Assembly (NCBI GenBank): GCA_041402125.1
Contig: JAWKSY010000009.1
Coordinates: 1 to 64,000 of the forward strand
Direction of reading: 5' to 3'
DNA: 64,000 nt
Source: JAWKSY01 sp041402125
Lineage (GTDB): Bacteria > Planctomycetota > GCA-002687715 > DRQF01
A model generated the notes under the pieces. That model was not told the DNA's origin. It made no database searches and was given only the letters and a program-made list of their open reading frames with translations. The position numbers were made by a program, and so were the translations under genes. Positions 50,530 to 58,379 of this stretch are shown in pieces (the first letter of the stretch is position 1; every line of letters starts with the position of its first letter).

Positions 50530-51053
50530 GGAGTCCGACCCCCGCCGCCGACCTCGCGCTCCTCCTGTTCGACGTGGACGGGATCTTCACCGACAACGGG
50601 CTATCCGTGGACGAGGACGGCCGGATGTCGAAGCGCTTCGACATCCGCGACGGCGCCGCGGTGAAGCTCGCCCAGATGGCGGGCTATCAGGTCGGCCTGA
50701 TCAGCGGTCACGATTCGCGCGCGGTGGAGAAGCGGGCGGAGCAGCTCGGGATCGCGATCTGCCACGTCGGCGTGAAGGACAAGGCGCCCGTCTTCGAGGC
50801 GGTGCTGCGGGAGACCGGATGCCGGGCCGAGGAGGCGCTCTACATGGGCGACGATCTCTTCGACCTCCCGGTCCTCACGCGCGCCGGATTCGCGGCCACG
50901 GTGCCCGAGGCGCCCGACTTCGTGCGGCGCCGTTGCCACTGGACCGCCTCGCGGCCGGGCGGGCGCGGCGCGGTCCGCGAGCTCGTCGAGCACCTGCTCC
51001 GGGAGACGGGCCGGCTCGACGAGATCCAGACCCGCTTCCTTCCCGGTCCCTGA
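50526..51053 (+). CDS. kdsC: 3-deoxy-D-manno-octulosonate 8-phosphate phosphatase (KdsC)
   Basis: A 175-residue HAD-superfamily C0 phosphatase without cap. LLLFDVDGIFTDN holds the nucleophile and acid Asp, LISGHDSRAVEKRAEQLGI the Ser/Thr motif, KDKAPVFEAVLRE the Lys region and YMGDDLFDLPVLTRAGFAATV the acidic pair. It matches the tetrameric KdsC rather than a sugar phosphatase. The GTG start overlaps the kdsD stop by four bases. It releases phosphate from Kdo-8-P to give Kdo. Confidence 0.93.
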   Translation: MRSPTPAADLALLLFDVDGIFTDNGLSVDEDGRMSKRFDIRDGAAVKLAQMAGYQVGLISGHDSRAVEKRAEQLGIAICHVGVKDKAPVFEAVLRETGCRAEEALYMGDDLFDLPVLTRAGFAATVPEAPDFVRRRCHWTASRPGGRGAVRELVEHLLRETGRLDEIQTRFLPGP

Positions 51054-51072
51054 AGCCGAGACGCCGCGCTCC

Positions 51073-53877
51073 ATGCGACCCTACCTCGTCGTCCTGCTCG
51101 TGCTCTTGCCCGCGGTCCTCGCGATCGGGCTGTGGTGGCGGTCGCGCGACGACGATCCGCAGGTGCGGCGGACGGAGAATCACACCGACGCGATGCGCGG
51201 GGTGGCCACCGACACCTTCCAGGGCAGCGCGGGTCGCGGGACCTTCTTCATCCGCAACGCCACGGTCACCCTCGGCGGCGAGAGCCTGAGCTACCCGTCG
51301 GCCTACTACTGGCTCGGTGAGTGGCGGCGCGTCGAGGGAGAGGACCGCTTCGACGCCCGCGACGTGCTCGTCGTCCGCAATCCCCGCCCGGAGGACCGGG
51401 CCGCGCTGGAGGGGCTGCTCCGCATCGGCGCGGAGGAGGATGCCGCGACGCGGCGGCGGCGCATGGAGGACGCGAGCGCGAACCTCAGCTTCGTGCGCGC
51501 CGCGCGGGCGGAATTCCTCGACGCCCCGCGGCTCGAGGCGGCGGGTCGGATCCGACTCCTCGACGAGGTCGAGGGGCGACTGGGCGAGGGGGGCTCGCGC
51601 TTCACCTCCGAGCGCCTCGACCTCTACTTCCGCGACGACCGCCTCGAGCGGCTCCACTTCCCGGGGGAGTTCGCGATCGAGGGCGACCGGATCGAGATCG
51701 CCGGGCGCGGCTTCGACGTCGCCCAGGGGCAGGAGAGCCTCGTCGTCGATCACGCGCGTCGCGTGGCGGTGTTCCCCGGCACGAGCGTCGGCCTGCGGTC
51801 GCCCCTCGTGTCCATCCGCTCCGACGGTCCCTTCCGCGTGACGCCGGACGCGACGGACCGCCCCCGTTCCGATCTCTTCGCCTGCTTCGACTTCGCCTCC
51901 GCGCGCTTCGAGGGCTCGGGCGGGATCGAGGTCGCGAGCCGGGACTTCCGGACGACGGCGCAGACCTTCGACGGCTCGCTGGGTCGGGACGATGCCGGCC
52001 GGAGCGAGCTTCGCGACCTCTCCTTCGCGGGAGACGTGCTCATGACGGCTCCCGACGGGGAGATCGCCGGCCAGGCCGCGCGCTGCGACGTCCGCGACGG
52101 CGAGATCTTCAGCGCGCGGATCGACGGACCGGGGACCCGGGTCTCCTGGGGCCGCCTCACCGATCCCGAGGCGCCGGAGGCGCGCTGGACGATCGAGGCG
52201 CGCGGCGACGGGGCCGTGGCGATCTCGCGGCGCCTCGACGACGCGGGCGCGACGACCGGCCTGGACCTCGAGATGGCGGATCGGGTCGAGCTCGACCTGG
52301 TGGTGGACCCGACGGCGAGCGCCCCCGACTATCGCCTCGCGGGCGAGACGCTCGTGGTGGCCCTCGACGCCGCCGGGCCCGCGGGCGCGCGTCGCTTCCG
52401 CTCGCGCGAGGTCGGACTCGCCGGCGGCGTGAGCGGCACCGGTCCCGATCTCTCGCTCGCCGGCGCCGAGCTGGTGCACCGCACGAGCCGCGACGAGGCG
52501 GGTCGCCCGACCGCCCGGCGCATCACCTTGCTCGGCCCGGCGCGCGTCTCGCGGAAGATCGGCGCGACGGCGCGCACCAGGACGCCGGAAGCGCTCGCGA
52601 CGATTGAGGCGAAGCGACGGATCGAGGTCTTCGAGAGCACGTCGCCCTTCGCGCCCTTCGAGCTGGAAGCCTTCGGCGCCGTGTCGGGTCGATGGCGCGA
52701 GCAGGGGGGCGACGAGAGCCGCATGAACGCGGAGTCCCTCAAGCTCGTGGTGCTCGACGCGGCGAGCGTGGCCTCCGGAGAGAGCCGCCTCGCGAGCCTC
52801 GTCCTCCGCGAGAAGGTGACGCTCACGCTCCCCGAAGGTCACGAGCTCGCCGGCGCCACCCTCGAACTCTTCGACGGCGGGCGACGCACGAACCTGACCG
52901 GCGCGCCGGCCTCGCTGTTCCTCGTCCGCGACGAGACCCGCCAGGAGCTGCACGCGCGGACGATCGTGCTCGACGACGCCACGGGGCTCGCCGCCGCGGC
53001 CGGCGACGTGCGCGCCGAGGCGGACTTCCCGGCCTTCGTGCTCACCGGCGGCGGAGGAGGCGAACCCCGGCGATGGACGATCACGGCCGGGAAGCTCGAC
53101 GCCAGCCTCGCCGCGCCGCTGCCGCTGCCCGGCCGCGTGGGAGCGAAGCCGCCGGTCGCCACCGGCCGCCGCCTGCGCGACTTCCGGGCCTCCGGGGCGG
53201 TCACCGCGTCCTGTGTCGATCAGCGACTCGAGGCTCGCGAGCTCTTCTTCGATCCCTCGCGCGGCACGGGATGGGCGACCGGCGCGCCGCTCGTCGCGAC
53301 CATCGACGAACGCGTGGGCGACGAGGTCCTCGCCAACCGTCTCGAATCGGACCGGCTCGAGATCCGACCGGAGTGGACGCTCCTCCAGGGGCGCTGCGAC
53401 GTGCGCCTCTTCGTGGCGAGCCCCCCGGCGACGCCGGGCGCCGCGCCCGGATACGAGCGCCTCCACGTGGTCTGCGACAAGGACGTCCTCCTCAAGCCGG
53501 ACGTCGCCTACTTCACCGGTCACACCGTCTTCGATCGCGGCGAGGCCGACCGCGGCGGGTTCCACGTCTCGGCCGACCAGGCCTGGGCCTATCTCGACGC
53601 CGCGGCGGGCGGCGGACCGCTCGGACGCCTCCGTCGGATCGAGGGGCTGGGACACGTCGACTTCCGCTGGGGCGAGGCCGAAGGCAGCGGCGACCTACTG
53701 AACTACGAAATCGACGCGGGAGAGGTGCGGTTGTCGGCGGATAAAGGCAAGGTCTGCACCATGAAGCTCCAGGGACATCCGAGCCGGGCCCGCTCCCTGG
53801 TCTACGACCAGACGCGCCGCCGCGTGCGGGTCGTGGAGCAGCGCGGCCTGCTCGACCGAGCGGGAGAGAAGCCTTGA
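51073..53877 (+). CDS. very large LptC/LptA (OstA-like) periplasmic protein
   Basis: A 934-residue protein with one N-terminal anchor (YLVVLLVLLPAVLAIGLWWRS) and a long beta-rich periplasmic part. Repeated patterns such as RFTSERLDLYFRDDRLERLHFPGEFAIEGDRIEIAGRGF, FDGSL.. and DLLNYEIDAGEVRLSADKGK are typical of the OstA/LptA/LptC beta-jelly-roll (a variable edge, then D-x-x-x-x-x-x-G-E). The end LLNYEIDAGEVRLSADK matches LptA. LptC plus LptA total about 380 residues, so this is more than twice as long and may contain several jelly rolls forming one bridge. It lies between kdsC and lptD, where lptC and lptA normally occur, and overlaps the next start (TTGA). Confidence 0.78.
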   Translation: MRPYLVVLLVLLPAVLAIGLWWRSRDDDPQVRRTENHTDAMRGVATDTFQGSAGRGTFFIRNATVTLGGESLSYPSAYYWLGEWRRVEGEDRFDARDVLVVRNPRPEDRAALEGLLRIGAEEDAATRRRRMEDASANLSFVRAARAEFLDAPRLEAAGRIRLLDEVEGRLGEGGSRFTSERLDLYFRDDRLERLHFPGEFAIEGDRIEIAGRGFDVAQGQESLVVDHARRVAVFPGTSVGLRSPLVSIRSDGPFRVTPDATDRPRSDLFACFDFASARFEGSGGIEVASRDFRTTAQTFDGSLGRDDAGRSELRDLSFAGDVLMTAPDGEIAGQAARCDVRDGEIFSARIDGPGTRVSWGRLTDPEAPEARWTIEARGDGAVAISRRLDDAGATTGLDLEMADRVELDLVVDPTASAPDYRLAGETLVVALDAAGPAGARRFRSREVGLAGGVSGTGPDLSLAGAELVHRTSRDEAGRPTARRITLLGPARVSRKIGATARTRTPEALATIEAKRRIEVFESTSPFAPFELEAFGAVSGRWREQGGDESRMNAESLKLVVLDAASVASGESRLASLVLREKVTLTLPEGHELAGATLELFDGGRRTNLTGAPASLFLVRDETRQELHARTIVLDDATGLAAAAGDVRAEADFPAFVLTGGGGGEPRRWTITAGKLDASLAAPLPLPGRVGAKPPVATGRRLRDFRASGAVTASCVDQRLEARELFFDPSRGTGWATGAPLVATIDERVGDEVLANRLESDRLEIRPEWTLLQGRCDVRLFVASPPATPGAAPGYERLHVVCDKDVLLKPDVAYFTGHTVFDRGEADRGGFHVSADQAWAYLDAAAGGGPLGRLRRIEGLGHVDFRWGEAEGSGDLLNYEIDAGEVRLSADKGKVCTMKLQGHPSRARSLVYDQTRRRVRVVEQRGLLDRAGEKP

Positions 53878-56156
53878 GCCCGCGCCGCGCCCCACTCCTC
53901 CTCGCGGCCCTGGTCCTCGTCGTCGGCGCGCTCCGCGCGCAGGACGAGGCCGCGCCGCCGGTCGGCGAGTCCGTCAGCTACTCCTGGCAGCTCGGCGAGT
54001 ACCAGATCGACGAGCGCCGCTTCGTCGCCGTCGGCGCGGTGCAGCTCTCCTGGCGCGGCGCCACGCTGCGCTGCAACCAGGCGGTCCTCTGGCCCGTCGG
54101 CGCTCCCGACGACTCGGGAGCCGGGATCCGCGAGAACGAGGAAGGCAAGATCGGCGTGCGCGCGCTCTACGCCGAAGGGACCGTCGTCCTGACCCTCCCC
54201 GACGAGGAGATGGTCTTCCGCGCCGATCGCCTCTACCTCGACCTCGTCTCGCGCCGCGGCATGCATCTCGACGCCGTGGTGCGGAAGGACATCATCGGCC
54301 GCGACGGTCGCGCCATCAAGCTGTCGTTCCGCGCGGAGGAGCTGCGTCAGCTCGACCCGACCCGCTTCGAATTCCTCGACGTCCACGCGACGACGAGTCC
54401 CTCGCTCTCTCCGGGGTACCGCATCGAGACGCCGGCGATCCGCGTCCAGGTGGATCCGCGCCGCGTGATCCCCGAGCGCGGACCCGAGCCCTATCGCAAC
54501 ATCCGCTACGAGCTCGACGAGTCGGTCCTCTACCTCGGCGACCTGCCGATCTTCGCGACGCCGCCCTTCTCGGGGAACACGGCGGATCGCTTCGGCTACA
54601 GCTTCTTCCGCGGCGCCTCCGTCGACGCCTCGAGCAAGTTCGGGCCGAGCGCGCGGGTCACGCTCGGCGCGCCGATCGACATCGACGGCGAGCCCTGGGG
54701 CGACGTCGAGGTGCCGCTCCAGTACCTCGGCGATCGCGGTTTCGGCGGCGGACTCGACCTGCGCTACGCCGGCGAGGACTACCGCGGCACCTTCGAGGGC
54801 TTCTACCAGAACGATCGCGGCTTCGATCAGCTCTTCGGCGACCCCACGACGAACGATCGCGGCCGTGCGACCTGGCGCCACCGGCACTTCCTGCCCGAGC
54901 ACATCCAGCTCGACGTCGAGTTCAGCAAGATCAGCGACCGCGGATTCCTGCCCGAGTACCACGAGTCGGAGTTCAAGTCCGGCAAGGAGCAGGAGACGCT
55001 CGTCTACCTGAAGCGGGCGCGCGAGACGACGGCGCTCACCTTCCTCGCCAAGACGCGGCTGAACGAGTTCCAGGACCAGAACGAGGCGCTGCCGCAGCTC
55101 GGCTACAACGTCTTCTCGTATCCGGTGCTCGAGCTCGGCGAGGGGACCTTCCTCTACTTCGACGCCGACTACGAGATCGGGCGCCTGACGCGGCGCTACG
55201 ACGAGGCGCTCGGGATCCGCGACGAGCGGGCGGCGCGGATCGACCTCGACAACACCTTCGGCGTGCCGCTCCACCTCGGTCCGGTCGTCGTCGAGCCCTT
55301 CGCCGGCGTGCGCTACACCTGGTACGAGCGCGGCCGCGTGGCCGAGTCGGGCCTCTCCCGCATCGGCTACACCTGGGGCGGGCGCGCGAGCATCGAACTG
55401 TCCCGGGTCTTCGACACCTCGGGCGGCCTCTTCGACCTCGACGGCCTCCGTCACGTGATCCTCTTCGACGTCGAGTACCGCTCCGTCCAGCACGTCTCCC
55501 GCGAGGTCGCCGACTTCATCCCCTTCGACGCCGTCGACGGCTTCACCGAGCGCGACGAGATCCGCATCGGACTCCGCAACCGCCTGCAGACCTTCTGGGA
55601 GATCGACGGGGAGTCCGAGGCGGTCGACTTCGTCGACCTCGACGTCGAGTGGACCTACTTCCCCCACGCCGACCGGGACAACGGCGGCGAGGAGATCGGC
55701 AACCTCGACGTCGACCTCGCGGTCCGCTTCACTCCGAACTTCGTCTTCCTCACCGACTTCGAGTACAACTTCGCCCTCGACGACTTCGAGATCCTGAACT
55801 CCACCGTCGGCTGGGCCCCCTCCCGGGACGTCTTCCTCGCCGTCGGGTACCGGCGCTACGCGGGGGTGAACGACGCGGTCGTGGCCCGAGGGCAGTGGCG
55901 GGTGAACGAGCGGCTGGGACTGGCGGTCGAGGGTGGATACGATTTCGTCGAGAACCGGTCCCAGGACCAGAGCCTCCGCATCCAGCGGATCGGCGAGGAC
56001 TGGGTCTTCGAGTTCGAGATCGAGCACGACAACCAGGGAGGCTTCGGCTTCGGGATCTCCTTCACGCCGCGGATCTTCTTCGACCCGCGGGTGCGCTTCG
56101 GAGCGATCCGCAACGAGCCTCGCTTCTCAACTCTGCGCGACGACGTCCTCCGCTGA
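53874..56156 (+). CDS. LptD-like outer membrane LPS assembly protein
   Basis: A 760-residue protein with a signal peptide (LLLAALVLVVGALRAQD), an N-terminal OstA-like domain (about 30-200, TLRCNQAVLWP, RADRLYLDLVSRRG, RFEFLDVHATTS), a YLGDLPIFATPPF motif with GRNTxDRxGYSFFRG, and a C-terminal beta-barrel (about 220-760) rich in alternating hydrophobic strands and ending in LRDDVLR. These are LptD features. The cysteines of E. coli LptD that form inter-domain disulfides are missing, and the protein is close to E. coli length. A TTG start overlaps the upstream stop (TTGA), preceded by GGGAGAGAAG. Confidence 0.82.
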   Translation: MSPRRAPLLLAALVLVVGALRAQDEAAPPVGESVSYSWQLGEYQIDERRFVAVGAVQLSWRGATLRCNQAVLWPVGAPDDSGAGIRENEEGKIGVRALYAEGTVVLTLPDEEMVFRADRLYLDLVSRRGMHLDAVVRKDIIGRDGRAIKLSFRAEELRQLDPTRFEFLDVHATTSPSLSPGYRIETPAIRVQVDPRRVIPERGPEPYRNIRYELDESVLYLGDLPIFATPPFSGNTADRFGYSFFRGASVDASSKFGPSARVTLGAPIDIDGEPWGDVEVPLQYLGDRGFGGGLDLRYAGEDYRGTFEGFYQNDRGFDQLFGDPTTNDRGRATWRHRHFLPEHIQLDVEFSKISDRGFLPEYHESEFKSGKEQETLVYLKRARETTALTFLAKTRLNEFQDQNEALPQLGYNVFSYPVLELGEGTFLYFDADYEIGRLTRRYDEALGIRDERAARIDLDNTFGVPLHLGPVVVEPFAGVRYTWYERGRVAESGLSRIGYTWGGRASIELSRVFDTSGGLFDLDGLRHVILFDVEYRSVQHVSREVADFIPFDAVDGFTERDEIRIGLRNRLQTFWEIDGESEAVDFVDLDVEWTYFPHADRDNGGEEIGNLDVDLAVRFTPNFVFLTDFEYNFALDDFEILNSTVGWAPSRDVFLAVGYRRYAGVNDAVVARGQWRVNERLGLAVEGGYDFVENRSQDQSLRIQRIGEDWVFEFEIEHDNQGGFGFGISFTPRIFFDPRVRFGAIRNEPRFSTLRDDVLR

Positions 56157-56181
56157 GCGTCGCCGCCCCGAGGTGGCCCGG

Positions 56182-56547
56182 ATGAACTCCTTCTTCGCGT
56201 TCGGCATCGGCACGCCCGAGTTCATCGTCATCGGGATCGTCGGGCTCCTGCTCTACGGGCGCCGCCTGCCCGAGGTCGGCCGCTCCTTCGGTCGGACCTT
56301 CTTCGAGTTCAAGCGCGGCCTCAACGACCTGCGGCGCGAGTTCGACGACGCGGGCAACCTCACGCGCTCCACCGTCCAGGAGTCGCGCGACCACTACCGT
56401 CGCCACGAGGAGGAGGTCATCAAGGAGGCGCAGGCCTTCTCGGCCGGAGTCTTCGGCGGCGACGAGGATCCGGCGCGCGACGACGAGAAGCCGGACGGCG
56501 AAGGGCCGGAAACGAAGAAGGGCGACGAGACGTCGCCCTCCTCCTGA
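56182..56547 (+). CDS. Sec-independent translocase TatA/TatB family protein
   Basis: A 121-residue membrane protein. The start FAFGIGTPEFIVIGIVGLLLYGRRLPEVGRSFGRTFFEFKRGL is the standard TatA/B transmembrane plus amphipathic helix pair, including the family FG-x-x-L(P)E motif. The longer charged tail (FDDAGNLTRSTVQESRDHYRRHEEEVIKEAQAF) favours TatB over TatA, but the P-E instead of TatB's typical E8 context leaves this open. It follows lptD by 25 bp. No tatC is seen in the window. Confidence 0.86.
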   Translation: MNSFFAFGIGTPEFIVIGIVGLLLYGRRLPEVGRSFGRTFFEFKRGLNDLRREFDDAGNLTRSTVQESRDHYRRHEEEVIKEAQAFSAGVFGGDEDPARDDEKPDGEGPETKKGDETSPSS

Positions 56548-56576
56548 ACCCGACCCTCGAGTTCCGGACCCCGCGA

Positions 56577-58097
56577 TCAGCTCGCCAGGCTCTCCGCGCG
56601 GTCGCGGCAGACGCAGCGGTTGCGGCCGGCTTCCTTCGCCTCGTAGAGCAACTCGTCGGCGGCCTTCACGAGCGCCGCGGCCTTCTCGGCCGAGTCGACG
56701 CTCCGGGCGAGCGCGCCCCCGATGCTGATCGTGACGGAGAGCTCCTTGCCCTCGGCGCGGACGAGGGTCGATTCGACGGCGACGCGCACGGCCTCGGCGA
56801 CGCGCTCGAGTTCCTCGAGCTTCGCCTCCGGGATGACGACGACGAACTCCTCGCCGCCGTAGCGCGCGGGAAGGTTGGGGCGCGCCACCGTCTGGGCGAG
56901 CGCGCGTCCGACCGTCTTCAGGACCTCGTCGCCGACGAGGTGGCCGTGAGTGTCGTTGAAGCGTTTGAAGTGATCGATGTCCATGACGAGGACGCCGAGA
57001 CACTCGCCGGGGTGGCGGCGGGCCTTCGCGACCTCGTTCTCCATCCAGCGATCGAAGGCGCTGCGGTTGTGGAGACCGGTGAGCTTGTCCGTGTGCGCGA
57101 GACGGTCGAGCTCGTCCTTCTCCCGCTCCAGTCGCTGGGCGCGGGCCGTCGACTTCTCGAGGTCCATCGCCGCGCCGATGCTGATCTGCACCATCTGCTG
57201 ACGCGCCGCGGCGACGATGCCGTCGTAGTTGGCGACCTCTCCGAGGTCCACCTCGAGCATGCGCGCGGTGTCGCTGACGTTCTCCTCGAGCTCCACGAGG
57301 AAGCTCTCGATCTCCGATTCACCGAGTCCGAAGAACTCGCGCGCCGCATCGTGGAGGGCCTTGAGACCGCTGCCCTTGTCCTGGTCGAAGAGCACGCGCG
57401 TCGCGGCCCGGCCGACCTTCTCGAGCTTCGCGATCGCGACCGCGATGGGATCGGTGTCGGGTCCCGCCGCGGAGGGCGCGCCCGAGTGGCGGACGGCCTG
57501 CACGATCATGTCCGGCAGCTCCCAGCGGTCGAGCAGCGCACCGCCGACGGCGTGGTGATCGAACCCGAGCACCGCCCGCTCCTCGGCGGCCGAGGGGAAC
57601 GAGTCCCGCGCGCTGGAGACGACACCGGCGTAGGCCTCGGGTGCGACATGGTTGAGCGCGAGCTGACCGATGCGGCCGAGGATCCCGCAGAGGAAGGCCT
57701 CCTCACCGAGACGGAGGCCGACGTGCTTCGCGAGTTGACGGGCGGCGACGGCCTGGGCGAGGCTGCGACGCCAGAGCTCGTCGAAGTCGAGGCCGCCGCC
57801 CCGCTGGTTTCCGACCAGCGAGAAGCTCAGGGCCATCAACTTCACGGTCTTCAGGCCGAGGCGCATCATCGCCTGATCGAGGGAGGTCACGGTGCTGCCG
57901 CTGGGGAAGAGCGACGAGTTCGCGAGCTTCAGGAACTTCGCGGTCAGGGCCGGGTCGCGGGCGATGACATCGGCGATGTCGCTGAGACCGACGCCGTCGT
58001 CGCGGGTCAGTCGAAGGATCTCTGTCGCCAGCGTCGGCGGACTGGGCAGGTTGTCCGCGTTCACGACGTCCAGATAGGACGGAAGGGGATTCGTCAT
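56577..58097 (-). CDS. HDOD and GGDEF domain protein (diguanylate cyclase)
   Basis: A 506-residue cytosolic protein. The HDOD domain (about 15-215) begins LPSPPTLATEILRLTRDDGVGLSDIADVIARDPALTAKFLKLANSS, a helical array related to HD phosphohydrolases but usually without catalytic HD. A helical linker (about 290-330) leads to the GGDEF domain (about 335-495), with the active GGEEF (RYGGEEFVVVIP) and SIGGA. The inhibitory RxxD site is absent (RPNL), so product inhibition is probably lost. The AT-rich region 58226-58275 may hold its promoter. Confidence 0.9.
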   Translation of the reverse strand: MTNPLPSYLDVVNADNLPSPPTLATEILRLTRDDGVGLSDIADVIARDPALTAKFLKLANSSLFPSGSTVTSLDQAMMRLGLKTVKLMALSFSLVGNQRGGGLDFDELWRRSLAQAVAARQLAKHVGLRLGEEAFLCGILGRIGQLALNHVAPEAYAGVVSSARDSFPSAAEERAVLGFDHHAVGGALLDRWELPDMIVQAVRHSGAPSAAGPDTDPIAVAIAKLEKVGRAATRVLFDQDKGSGLKALHDAAREFFGLGESEIESFLVELEENVSDTARMLEVDLGEVANYDGIVAAARQQMVQISIGAAMDLEKSTARAQRLEREKDELDRLAHTDKLTGLHNRSAFDRWMENEVAKARRHPGECLGVLVMDIDHFKRFNDTHGHLVGDEVLKTVGRALAQTVARPNLPARYGGEEFVVVIPEAKLEELERVAEAVRVAVESTLVRAEGKELSVTISIGGALARSVDSAEKAAALVKAADELLYEAKEAGRNRCVCRDRAESLAS

Positions 58098-58379
58098 CGT
58101 CGTGCGGCCTCACTCTCGCATTTCGATCGATCGCGGAGGCCGGCGGACACGGTTTGCCGGGACCATCCTCGATCTTCTCTGGATCGACCGCGAGCGGCGC
58201 GGCAGATGAGCCGGATTCGTGATGTGGCGACGATTTAGGCTAATTCGACGTCGTCTTGATCCGATCTTGATCGTCGCTTTTCCACGGCCCCCGATCGCGT
58301 CGAGGAGGCCGGGAAAGAACACGGCCGGCGCGCCGCCCGGAGGCGGCGGCCGGCCGGCCGGAGGGCGAGCGTGTCCGGG
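58098..58379. other. 282-bp gap between gyrB and the HDOD-GGDEF gene
   Basis: No gene was seen. It contains the only AT-rich patch in the region (58226-58275; minus strand GATCAAGATCGGATCAAGAC then GAATTAGCCTAAATC), with GATCAAGA repeated eleven bases apart. This looks like a promoter or operator for the HDOD-GGDEF gene. Confidence 0.45.
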
